Source of the DNA: Christiangramia sp. | GTDB taxonomy: Bacteria > Bacteroidota > Bacteroidia > Flavobacteriales > Flavobacteriaceae | Length of the DNA stretch: 64,000 nucleotides | Direction of reading: 5' to 3' | Assembly: GCF_029937855.1 (NCBI RefSeq) | Contig: NZ_JAPYPC010000017.1 | Span: forward strand, 17,202-81,201 | Translations under genes and position numbers: made by a program | Shown: positions 24,706 to 32,272 of the stretch, piece by piece | Layout: every line of letters starts with the position of its first letter | How positions within the stretch are numbered: the stretch's first letter is position 1 | The notes under the pieces: model-generated | Database searches by the model: none | The model's input: the letters and a program-made list of their open reading frames with translations, nothing else | Told to the model about the DNA's origin: nothing

Positions 24706-25925
24706 TGGCATATCATCTTTTTGAAGTAGTTGGAATTGAACTGGAATATATGCTGGTTAAAAAATCTAATCTTAAGGTTAATCCCATTGTAGACCAACTT
24801 TTTATTGCGAAGAACGGCGCAATTACTTCAGATATCGAAAATGGTAAAATAGAATGGAGTAATGAACTCGTGGCTCATGTAGTGGAAATGAAAACCAATG
24901 GCCCCACAGAAGATATTTCTAACCTTGATAGCCTTTTTCATGACAACATTCAGGAAATGAATCAGTATTTAGAAGAATTCGATTCCTGCCTTTTACCAAC
25001 AGCGGCCCATCCCTTAATGGATCCAAATACGGAGACCCATTTGTGGGAACATGATTATAATGAAATGTATACACTATACAACAAGATATTTAAATGCAAA
25101 GGCCATGGTTGGAGCAATGTGCAAAGTATGCATATAAACCTTCCTTTTTTTGATGATACAGAGTTCGAAAAACTTCACGCAGCGGTAAGGATTTTATTGC
25201 CAATAATCCCCGGTCTTTCTGCCAGCTCACCTGTTCTGGACGGAAAATTTACAGAATTTAAAGATACCCGGATGCATTATTATAAAAGCAATCAAAAGGA
25301 AATCCCGCATATGACGGGAAAAGTAATTCCAGAGCAGGTATTTAATAAAGCAGATTATAAAGAAATAATTTTCAACCCGATTATCAAGGCAATAAAGCCT
25401 TATGATACGGAAAACATTCTGGATCATCATTTTCTAAATTCTCGTGGAGCCATTTCCAGATTTGACCGGAATGCCATTGAAATAAGGGTGATAGATGTCC
25501 AGGAGAACCCTTCTGCAGATATTGCCATTGCTGCTTTGATTATAGAAGTGCTGAAGTTACTGGTAAGCGAAGAATTAGTTTCTCTTGAAGATCAAAAATC
25601 CTGGCACGAAGATGATCTTTTTCTAATCTTTGATGAAGTGATCCAGTACGCGGAAAATACTCTCATCACCGATAGAAAATATTTGGCCATATTCGATCTT
25701 CAAAAAGATACCGATGTAAAAAAGATATGGAAAAAACTGTATGCTAAAGTAGGAGAGAAATTAACTGAAGAACAACAAAAGCATATTGAATTCATCCTTC
25801 AGAATGGTAGTCTTTCTACACGTATTTTGAAGGCCTTGAGAAATGATTTCACAGTGGAAAATATTCATAAAATATATTTTAAACTTGCCCAGTGCTTACG
25901 AGAAAATAGAATGTTCCGCCCATGA
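24705..25925 (+). CDS. GCS2-family carboxylate-amine ligase (glutamate-cysteine-ligase-like)
   Basis: A 406-residue protein of the GCS2 (YbdK/plant gamma-glutamylcysteine synthetase) superfamily. The N-terminus reads VVGIELEYMLV, with the Glu pair that binds metal/ATP, followed by NELVAHVVEMKTNGP, a HPLMDP segment and NVQSMHINLPF. The C-terminal part holds FDRNAIEIRVIDVQENPSADIA. The family couples Glu (or another acid) to an amine using ATP. It begins one base inside the preceding stop and overlaps the next gene by 4 bases. Two independent amide-forming ligases in one operon suggest stepwise building of a small peptide or peptide tag. Confidence 0.85.
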   Translation: MAYHLFEVVGIELEYMLVKKSNLKVNPIVDQLFIAKNGAITSDIENGKIEWSNELVAHVVEMKTNGPTEDISNLDSLFHDNIQEMNQYLEEFDSCLLPTAAHPLMDPNTETHLWEHDYNEMYTLYNKIFKCKGHGWSNVQSMHINLPFFDDTEFEKLHAAVRILLPIIPGLSASSPVLDGKFTEFKDTRMHYYKSNQKEIPHMTGKVIPEQVFNKADYKEIIFNPIIKAIKPYDTENILDHHFLNSRGAISRFDRNAIEIRVIDVQENPSADIAIAALIIEVLKLLVSEELVSLEDQKSWHEDDLFLIFDEVIQYAENTLITDRKYLAIFDLQKDTDVKKIWKKLYAKVGEKLTEEQQKHIEFILQNGSLSTRILKALRNDFTVENIHKIYFKLAQCLRENRMFRP

Positions 25926-26617
25926 AGCTTGTCTTAACCTGTGAGCATGCATTTCCCGATATTCCTGAAAAATATCAGTATTTGTTTATGCAGGAAGCTG
26001 AAATACTTGAGACCCATGAGGCCTACGATACCGGAGCATTCGATTTATTTAATCACTTAAAAGTACTGGCAGATTATAGCAAATATCAAAAGATTGGCAG
26101 GTTATTAATTGAAACCAACAGGTCTGAACATCATCAAAAACTTTTCTCCCGATATTCTGAACACTTACCAGAGCAGGATAGAAATATGCTTTTACAATCT
26201 TTTTACAGACCCTATCGTGATGAAATTATAAAAAAGATTGAAGCTTTTATTCAGAATGGAAATTCTGTTTTACATATATCTGTACATACATTTACTCCAA
26301 TATTAAACGATATAGAAAGAAATTGTGATATTGGATTTTTATATGATCCTAAGCGAAAGGCAGAAAAGAAATTTTGTAGAAAATGGAAACGATCAATATT
26401 AACGGAGAATCAGGATTTAAAGATTCGGTACAATTACCCGTATTTGGGAACCGCAGATGGATTTACAACAACACTTAGAAAGATTTTTCTGAAAAATTAT
26501 TTAGGAATAGAGATAGAAGTGAATCAAAAATTGGTAAGTAGAAACGAGCTGGATGCTCATATCAGGAGCTTGGTTGTAGAATCATTAAAAAAAATTATTG
26601 AAACCGACTATGCCTGA
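25922..26617 (+). CDS. N-formylglutamate amidohydrolase family protein
   Basis: A 231-residue hydrolase. Signatures are LTCEHAFPDIP at the N-terminus (Cys7-Glu8-His9 region), IETNRSEHHQKLFSRYSEHL, a central HISVHTFTP and YPYLGTADGFTTTLRK. The named activity removes formate from N-formylglutamate in histidine degradation, but no hut genes are nearby, so here it more likely cleaves an amide made or protected by the two upstream ligases. It overlaps the GCS2 gene by ATGA. Its last codons (ETDYA-stop) lie within the boundary of repeat copy B. Confidence 0.85.
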   Translation: MKLVLTCEHAFPDIPEKYQYLFMQEAEILETHEAYDTGAFDLFNHLKVLADYSKYQKIGRLLIETNRSEHHQKLFSRYSEHLPEQDRNMLLQSFYRPYRDEIIKKIEAFIQNGNSVLHISVHTFTPILNDIERNCDIGFLYDPKRKAEKKFCRKWKRSILTENQDLKIRYNYPYLGTADGFTTTLRKIFLKNYLGIEIEVNQKLVSRNELDAHIRSLVVESLKKIIETDYA

Positions 26618-26800
26618 GGCAAGCCTTAGGAGTATTTCGCCGTTCCGATAGTTATAGGTATAATTGTGACCTCCCCCAGCCATAAATCGAAATTTTTTAT
26701 TGCCTCTCATCCGGATCTGGTAAAAAGTAGTTCCAACCTCTTCCAGGGAAGAGTTGAAGCGGAAATCCCGAGGCAGAGTCGTCGGGGAATTTATAAGATT
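26603..26800 (-). repeat. dispersed intergenic element, copy B
   Basis: In reverse complement it aligns end to end with copy A (14503-14683). Its two ends, ACCGACTATGCCTGAGGCA and the complement of CCCCGACGACTCTGCCTCGG, are themselves related, giving rough terminal inverted repeats. The left end begins inside the last codons of the amidohydrolase gene. Confidence 0.75.
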
Positions 26801-26875
26801 AAAGAATTTGATTAGGAAACCTTTATAGCTCCATAGCTAAGCCTTTATGGAAGCTTTTTTTTCTAATTTAAAAAA

Positions 26876-26911
26876 GCCACTAATTCTCAGATTTTCTGGC
26901 GAATTAGTGGC
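26876..26911 (-). terminator. intrinsic terminator of the OsmC gene
   Basis: Perfect 11-bp stem GCCACTAATTC / GAATTAGTGGC with a 14-base loop. In the minus direction it is followed by TTTTTT. It lies 28 bases past the OsmC stop. Confidence 0.85.
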
Positions 26912-26938
26912 TTCTCTTTCCAGGAGGTGATGCAATAT

Positions 26939-27349
26939 TTATTTTAAATCATATTCCAGCGTGATTTCAGCTTTCAATAATTTGGACAATGGGCAATTCT
27001 CTTTAGCTTTATTTGCAATTTTTTCAAATTGATCTTTATCTATTCCAGGCACTTCAGCATTTAAGATTAAATGAGACTTTTTGATTTCCCCATCCTCAAA
27101 AGTGATTTCTGAAGTAGTTTCTACTTTATCTGGTTCAAATCCATCTTCTGTTAAGAAGGCTGAAAGTTGCATGCTAAAGCATCCGGCATGAGCTGCTCCT
27201 ACAAGTTCTTCAGGATTAGTTCCGTTCCCATTTTCAAAACGGGTTTTAAATGAATATTGTGCATCTTTTAGAACCCCGCTTTCAAGGCTTACAGTTCCTT
27301 TTCCTTCTTTTAATGAGCCTTTCCATACGGCCGATCCTTTTCTTTTCAT
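26939..27349 (-). CDS. osmC: OsmC family peroxiredoxin-like protein
   Basis: A 136-residue protein with the two redox-active cysteines in the right contexts: Cys57 in [13 protein letters not shown] and Cys119 in [10 protein letters not shown]. The length and the [15 protein letters not shown]-terminus match OsmC, a thiol peroxidase that reduces organic hydroperoxides in the cytoplasm during osmotic or oxidative stress. It is monocistronic with its own terminator. Confidence 0.93.
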   Translation of the reverse strand: MKRKGSAVWKGSLKEGKGTVSLESGVLKDAQYSFKTRFENGNGTNPEELVGAAHAGCFSMQLSAFLTEDGFEPDKVETTSEITFEDGEIKKSHLILNAEVPGIDKDQFEKIANKAKENCPLSKLLKAEITLEYDLK

Positions 27350-27448
27350 AATCTAATTTTTATTGATTTCTCCCTAAATTAAGCAGCAATGCCTGAAATA
27401 GAAAAGAATTATAAAAATCTTAACCATAATAAGAGTCTACTATAAATG

Positions 27449-27479
27449 AAAAAGCCTGAAAGTTTATTTTCAGGCTTTT
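27449..27479. terminator. hairpin downstream of the FKBP gene
   Basis: AAAAAGCCTGAAA / TTTTCAGGCTTTT stem with a 5-base loop, 24 bases past the FKBP stop on the minus strand and flanked by A and T runs. Confidence 0.8.
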
Positions 27480-27503
27480 AAATATTCTTAAGAAAAGTGG
27501 TAA

Positions 27504-27935
27504 TTACTTAATCTCCACAACTTCTAGATCGAAAACTAGATCTTTTCCTGCTAATGGATGATTGGCATCTACTACGATACTCTCATCTTTAATTTCTGTC
27601 ACTACCAGATTGATCTCACGACCGTCAGGACCTTTAGACACAAGTGGCATACCAACTTCTGGCTTAAGCTCTTCCGGCAATTGACTTTTTTCAACTTCCT
27701 GGATTAATTCGGCTTTTGGTTCTCCATAAGCTTCTTCCTTTGGTATGTTGATCGTCTTTTTCTCCTTCACTTCCATACCGATAAGGCCTTGTTCAAAACC
27801 AGGAATAAGTTGACCCTGTCCCAGAGTGAATTCTATTGGTTCTCCTCGTTCTACTGAACTATCGAAAACCTGCCCGTCTTCTAACTTCCCTGTGTAATGT
27901 ACCTTAACGGCGTCATTTTGCTTTACTTGACTCAT
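27504..27935 (-). CDS. FKBP-type peptidyl-prolyl isomerase, SlyD-like
   Basis: A 143-residue protein. It opens with VKVHYTGKLEDGQVFDSS and FTLGQGQLIPGFEQGLIGM, the FKBP core, then has an insert-in-flap segment (about residues 70-120) as in SlyD. It lacks the His/Cys-rich metal tail of enterobacterial SlyD. It catalyses cis-trans isomerisation at proline and acts as a folding helper in the cytoplasm. No signal peptide. The upstream 200 bases separate it from the divergent Gfo/Idh/MocA gene. Confidence 0.92.
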   Translation of the reverse strand: MSQVKQNDAVKVHYTGKLEDGQVFDSSVERGEPIEFTLGQGQLIPGFEQGLIGMEVKEKKTINIPKEEAYGEPKAELIQEVEKSQLPEELKPEVGMPLVSKGPDGREINLVVTEIKDESIVVDANHPLAGKDLVFDLEVVEIK

Positions 27936-28134
27936 AAAAAGTATTTTTTCAATTTTAAATTTGGCTACGAACTAATTTTCAGCCATTTATTGGCATGTCG
28001 TGCAAGTACCCTGCCGAATGACAAATAACCCGACAGAATAACCGATCATGACGCAAATTGTCATAATTTCATTAAATTGGGTGACGGTTCATATGAATAA
28101 AACCTTAAAATGATCAAACTAATTAATTTAGAAT

Positions 28135-29598
28135 ATGAGTAAAACAAAGAAAATCAGCAGCTTAAATTCCAGAAGGGATTTTATGAAAAAATCAGCTATC
28201 GCCGCAAGCGGGTTTATGATTGTACCCCGCCATGTGTTAGGGGGCCCCGGTTTTACAGCTCCCAGCGATAAATTGTTGATTGCAGGAATAGGAGTGGGAG
28301 GTAAAGGGCAATCAGACCTTCTTAGTTTTTACGAAAGCGGAAAAGCTGAAATTGCTTTTTTATGTGATGTAGATGATCGTAGGGCGGCAGTTTCGAGGGA
28401 GCGTTTTCCCAAAGCCAAATACTATAAAGATTACAGAGAGTTGTTTGATAAAGAATCGAAAAACTTTGATGCTGTTAGTGTTTCCACTCCAGATCATAAC
28501 CATGCAGTACAAACAATGGCCGCAATGGAAAGGGGAAAACATGTGTATGTGCAAAAACCTTTAACCCACGATATTTATGAAGCCAGAAAATTAACTGAAG
28601 CTGCTGAAAAATATAAAGTCGTTACACAAATGGGCAATCAGGGAGCTTCTGGTGATGGAGTACGGAAAATGAAAGAATGGTATGATGCAGGATTAATAGG
28701 TGATGTGGAAGAAGTATATGTGTGGACCAATCGTCCGGTGTGGCCACAGGGAATTTCATGGCCACAAACCTCTTCTACTGTTCCTACTGAACTGGACTGG
28801 AAACTATGGCTGGGAACAGCACCTTATAAAGAATATGTCGACGGTCTCGTTCCATTCAACTGGCGTGGCTGGTGGGATTATGGTACCGGTGCTTTGGGCG
28901 ATATGGGCTGTCATCTAATAGAACCACCATTTAGCGTATTAGGTCTTAAATATCCAAAAGATGTGGAATGTAGCGTTGGGAGTGTTTATGTAGATGAATT
29001 CCAACGAGGATATTTTCCAGAAAGTTGCCCTCCATCAAGTCATGTGATCATGAGTTTTGATAATCCTAAGGCAGCTTCAAAAGATATTAAATTACACTGG
29101 ATGGACGGTGGAATAAAGCCAATGCGTCCTGAAGAACTGGGGCCTGAAGAAACTTTTGGTGATGGAGGTAATGGAGCTCTCATCATAGGTTCCAAAGGAA
29201 AAATGATGTGTGGAACGTATGGATTGAATCCGCGACTACTTCCTACATCTAAAACCGAGGAGGTAAATGTGCCTCAAAAATATGAGAGAGTAAAAGGCGG
29301 AATGGACGGTCATTATGCACAGTGGGTAGAGGCAGCTATAGCAGGTTATGGGAAGAAAGATCTTAGTTCCCCGTTTGAGATTGCAGGACCTCTTACTGAA
29401 TCATTATTAATTGCCAATTTAGCGATTAGAGGTTATGATATTCAAAAAAACCGCAAAGATGAGAAAGGCAATGATCAAATTTATTATCCTGGAAGGGATA
29501 TTAAAATGATCTGGGATGCAGAAAATATGAAAGTGACCAATTTTGATGATGTGAATCAATTTGTAAAACGAGAATATCCGGAAGGATTTACTTTATAG
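28135..29598 (+). CDS. Gfo/Idh/MocA family oxidoreductase with Tat signal
   Basis: A 487-residue NAD(P)-dependent oxidoreductase with a twin-arginine signal (SRRDFMKKSAIAASGFMIVP, about residues 12-31). The Rossmann motif is IAGIGVGGKGQSDL, followed by CDVDDRRAA and the EKP-like element, here VYVQKPLTHDIYEAR, with Lys in the catalytic position. Bacteroidota encode many such exported enzymes, thought to act on sugars or inositols in the periplasm. The substrate is not predictable. A 3D-domain lipoprotein gene follows 6 bases later, so the two likely form an operon. Confidence 0.9.
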   Translation: MSKTKKISSLNSRRDFMKKSAIAASGFMIVPRHVLGGPGFTAPSDKLLIAGIGVGGKGQSDLLSFYESGKAEIAFLCDVDDRRAAVSRERFPKAKYYKDYRELFDKESKNFDAVSVSTPDHNHAVQTMAAMERGKHVYVQKPLTHDIYEARKLTEAAEKYKVVTQMGNQGASGDGVRKMKEWYDAGLIGDVEEVYVWTNRPVWPQGISWPQTSSTVPTELDWKLWLGTAPYKEYVDGLVPFNWRGWWDYGTGALGDMGCHLIEPPFSVLGLKYPKDVECSVGSVYVDEFQRGYFPESCPPSSHVIMSFDNPKAASKDIKLHWMDGGIKPMRPEELGPEETFGDGGNGALIIGSKGKMMCGTYGLNPRLLPTSKTEEVNVPQKYERVKGGMDGHYAQWVEAAIAGYGKKDLSSPFEIAGPLTESLLIANLAIRGYDIQKNRKDEKGNDQIYYPGRDIKMIWDAENMKVTNFDDVNQFVKREYPEGFTL

Positions 29599-29604
29599 TC
29601 TTTT

Positions 29605-30045
29605 ATGATATACCAGCTTCATCCAGTACTACTTCTAAAAATTGGAGTTTTTTGTGTTATGATGATGCTGGTTATTTCCTGTAAACAATTTAATTCTAAT
29701 GAAGAAGAAGAAGTAGACTGGGATACCATTTGTGTCACTGCTACCGCTTATAATTCATTAGGATATCAAACAGAAGGTGATCCCCAGATAACAGCCTGGG
29801 GAGACACCTTAACTCCCGGCATGAATGCCATTGCAGTATCCAGGGACCTTTTGAAACTGGGGCTGGATTATAACGAGAAAGTGAAAATTGAAGGATTTGA
29901 CAGCGTTTTTCTGGTGAAAGACAAAATGCACTATCGCTGGCGTAATCGTATCGATATCTATATGGGAGAAAATGCGCAGAAGGCAAAAAAATTTGGGCGG
30001 AAGAAGCTAAATATTGCTTTCATTTTTCAAAAGGACTCTCTGTAA
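29605..30045 (+). CDS. 3D-domain lipoprotein
   Basis: A 146-residue protein with a lipoprotein signal (MMMLVISC, Cys about residue 26) and a double-psi barrel 3D (Asp-Asp-Asp) domain. The conserved pieces are VTATAYNS, AWGDTLTPGMNAIAVS, VFLVKDKMHYRW and NRIDIYMG; the three acidic positions are in GD, KDKM and RIDIY. The domain is found in MltA-type lytic transglycosylases and in small 3D proteins, so a cell-wall role at the outer membrane is plausible. It follows the Gfo/Idh/MocA gene by 6 bases. Confidence 0.85.
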   Translation: MIYQLHPVLLLKIGVFCVMMMLVISCKQFNSNEEEEVDWDTICVTATAYNSLGYQTEGDPQITAWGDTLTPGMNAIAVSRDLLKLGLDYNEKVKIEGFDSVFLVKDKMHYRWRNRIDIYMGENAQKAKKFGRKKLNIAFIFQKDSL

Positions 30046-30098
30046 GGTTTAGGCTTTAAAATATCTTTATTTTATATTCGAAGTTTAAAAAACCATCC

Positions 30099-31172
30099 AT
30101 GCTATTTTCCCAAAGAATTTTAATTCTCATAATTACACTTTTATATTTTTCCCAGGCTCAATCCCAGGAATCAGATTCCCTTGCAATCAATAAAAAACTG
30201 GTAATAGGAATAACCGAAACTCCACCTTTTGTAGAAAAGCGTCCGCAGGGGTATTCTGGTTTAAGTATCGCTTCCTGGAAAATGGTAAACGAACAGCTTC
30301 AGTTAGCCTATGAGTATAAAGAATATGATGATCTAAGCAGTTTGCTGAAGGGGATTGAGAATGGAGAAGTAGACCTGAGTGTTAATCCTATCACGGTTAC
30401 CGATAATCGTATGACTCGAATGGATTTTTCTCAACCTTATTTTATTTCGCATACCAGTGTGGCCAAAAGAAAAGAGTCAGAATTTTTGAAACATATCAAA
30501 AATTTTTTTAGCTGGGATTTTTTTTCTGTTGTAGCATTATTGTTACTGGTCATTTTTATTTTCGGAATCCTGGTTTGGTTCTTTGAAAGAAAAAAGAATC
30601 AGGAAGAATTTGGAGGGAACTTTAAAGGCATTATGCAGGGATTTTGGTGGAGTGCGGTAACGATGACAACCGTTGGATATGGCGATAAATCACCAAGGAC
30701 TACCGGTGGTAGGATCATTGGCCTTATCTGGATGTTTATGGCTGTAATTATTATTTCAAGTTTTACGGCCGGAATTGCTTCTTCTTTAACAGTAAAAAGT
30801 ATTAATGAAGAGATCACTAGTATTCAGGATTTGGAAAGATTTGAAGTAACCACGGTTAAAAGCTCAAGTTCTCATGAATTACTAAATCTTTATAATATTG
30901 AAAGCAAGCTTGTAAATAGTGGAACTGAAGGATTAAAGGCTGTTCTTGATGAAAAATCTACCCTTTTCGTTTATGATGAACCCATTTTAAAATATGAGAT
31001 AGAAAGGGGTGAACTTTCAGATGATCTTGAAGTTTTAGGACAGAGTCTTAAAAAAGATTATTATAGTTATGCTTTTCCAAAGGACTCACAATTACTTCGA
31101 GTTATTAATCCTGTGTTGATTCGAACCCTGAAGAGCATGGAATGGGCTACCTTAATAAAGGATTATAATTAA
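30099..31172 (+). CDS. glutamate-receptor-like (GluR0-type) ligand-gated potassium channel
   Basis: A 357-residue protein with a signal peptide (about residues 1-22) and a periplasmic solute-binding domain split by a channel: lobe 1 at about 33-125, membrane helix 1 at 141-162, pore loop with the selectivity filter TVGYGD at 191-196, membrane helix 2 at about 205-225, then lobe 2 to the C-terminus. This is the order of the prokaryotic ionotropic glutamate receptor GluR0, and the filter is that of K+ channels. Ligand binding is expected to open K+ flux across the inner membrane. The binding lobes (GITETPPFVEKRPQGYSGLSI) resemble amino-acid-binding proteins; the ligand is unknown. It is followed by a small membrane-protein gene at 31368. 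Confidence 0.88.
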   Translation: MLFSQRILILIITLLYFSQAQSQESDSLAINKKLVIGITETPPFVEKRPQGYSGLSIASWKMVNEQLQLAYEYKEYDDLSSLLKGIENGEVDLSVNPITVTDNRMTRMDFSQPYFISHTSVAKRKESEFLKHIKNFFSWDFFSVVALLLLVIFIFGILVWFFERKKNQEEFGGNFKGIMQGFWWSAVTMTTVGYGDKSPRTTGGRIIGLIWMFMAVIIISSFTAGIASSLTVKSINEEITSIQDLERFEVTTVKSSSSHELLNLYNIESKLVNSGTEGLKAVLDEKSTLFVYDEPILKYEIERGELSDDLEVLGQSLKKDYYSYAFPKDSQLLRVINPVLIRTLKSMEWATLIKDYN

Positions 31173-31235
31173 TTGTTCTGAATAGCTTCGTTTCTCTGAT
31201 TAATTATAACTTGAAATTTAGAAATGTCCCTCTCC

Positions 31236-31298
31236 AATACATTTCTTGAAACCGACTATCTCTGTGGCAAAGCCGTCGGAGAAATTTGTAAGATTACT
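31236..31298 (-). repeat. dispersed intergenic element, copy D (core-deleted)
   Basis: Contains only the two ends of copy B joined together: GAAACCGACTAT with CTCTGTGGCA, then GCCGTCGGAGAAATTTGTAAGATTA, lacking the ~150-base centre. The CCGAC and GTCGG ends can pair. This looks like an internally deleted derivative. Confidence 0.55.
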
Positions 31299-31367
31299 AA
31301 AAATAAGAATTTTTTAAATATTTGATTTTTAGTATATTGTAAAACCTGTATTATTAACTAACCACCA

Positions 31368-31526
31368 ATGTTTCTTCAGAATAAATCAAAGCCCGATAAG
31401 AAATTGAATCCCGAGTTCTATTTTAAAGCTGCAAGATGTATTACCAAAACAATTTATATTGTCATCGCAATTATTATTTTTATAACCGGAATAGCTTTGA
31501 CCGGAGTGTATTATGAATACTGGTAG
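31368..31526 (+). CDS. small single-pass membrane protein (52 aa)
   Basis: A 52-codon ORF. It starts MFLQNKSKPDKKLNPEFYFK, is basic for the first 29 residues, then has one strong membrane helix (IYIVIAIIIFITGIALTGV) and ends YYEYW. It fits a type II-oriented bitopic protein. I do not know a family. It is the only gene between the K+ channel gene and the convergent ACT-like gene (1 base between its stop and that gene's stop region), so an auxiliary role at the membrane is possible. Confidence 0.55.
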   Translation: MFLQNKSKPDKKLNPEFYFKAARCITKTIYIVIAIIIFITGIALTGVYYEYW

Positions 31527-31527
31527 A

Positions 31528-32172
31528 TCATTGTTTGATCTCATTCATTAATAAAAATGCTTTGTTCACATATTCTTTTTCCAGAAAGAGAGCGAAATAG
31601 TTTGAAGTCGAGATCATTTCAAAAACCGGTATTCCTTCATAAGCCAGTAACTTAAAAATATAGAAATATAATCCCACACTTTGGGAACTATTTTTAGGCA
31701 ATTCTATGGTAATGGAAGAAAGTTCTTCTTTAATAGAAACACGCACTTCATTTCTAAAGCATTTTTCAACCAGATCTGTTAAAGATGAGGAAACCAGAAT
31801 ATTACTTTCCTGGTAATTGCTGGAATAATTAAGATATACCCCGGTTTGATCTTTAACAGCATCCATCAGCCGAATCTTATTGGCAATGATCGTTTTCGAG
31901 TTAAGAAAAGTATATTCTGTAATCCCCGAGCGCACTATAATATCCCCCAATTCTCGAAGGCTCTGCATATTTACCTTAGTTCTGCTGGGAGCATAACGTC
32001 TAAGAGCCATAATTATACTACCCTGTTTAACCGGTTTTCTCATTTCTTTTTCTACCTGTTGCTGGATATCTGCCGCAAGTCCGCTGAAGTTTACAATATC
32101 ACGCGCAATGGCATCGTCCAGGAAAGGCTGGTGCCTAATAATATCGTGTACACAGGTGGTAATAGTTTTCAT
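31528..32172 (-). CDS. ACT-like domain protein divergent from aspartokinase
   Basis: A 214-residue soluble protein. The N-terminal third is helical (MKTITTCVHDIIRHQPFLDDAIA, with a helix-turn-helix-like piece around AADIQQQVEKEMRKPVKQGSIIMALRR), and the C-terminal half (about 110-214) shows the beta-alpha-beta rhythm of ACT domains, with VGLYFYIFKLLAYEGIPVFEMISTSNYFALFLE. ACT domains bind amino acids, and aspartokinase itself carries them. The divergent arrangement with an overlapping promoter region suggests a lysine/threonine-responsive regulator, but DNA binding is not shown. I do not know a named family. Confidence 0.65.
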   Translation of the reverse strand: MKTITTCVHDIIRHQPFLDDAIARDIVNFSGLAADIQQQVEKEMRKPVKQGSIIMALRRYAPSRTKVNMQSLRELGDIIVRSGITEYTFLNSKTIIANKIRLMDAVKDQTGVYLNYSSNYQESNILVSSSLTDLVEKCFRNEVRVSIKEELSSITIELPKNSSQSVGLYFYIFKLLAYEGIPVFEMISTSNYFALFLEKEYVNKAFLLMNEIKQ

Positions 32173-32195
32173 TGTTAATTATTGAACATTTTGTA

Positions 32196-32203
32196 CAAAT
32201 GTA
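32196..32203 (-). promoter_or_regulatory. -7 promoter element of the ACT-like gene
   Basis: TACATTTG on the minus strand, 23 bases upstream of the ATG at 32172, perfectly fits TAnnTTTG. On the plus strand the aspartokinase gene has the looser TAATTTTTG ending at 32226, so the two promoters are back to back. Confidence 0.45.
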
Positions 32204-32272
32204 TATAAAATGAAACATAATTTTTGCGCCACTTTCTTTTAATAATATCTATGCAGCCTGAATTTACTGAAT

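Noticed and set aside
27995..28012. Sigma-54 promoter (TGGCAT...TGCA) upstream of the Gfo/Idh/MocA gene
   Set aside because: The distance between the GG and GC elements is three bases too short for the -24/-12 consensus.
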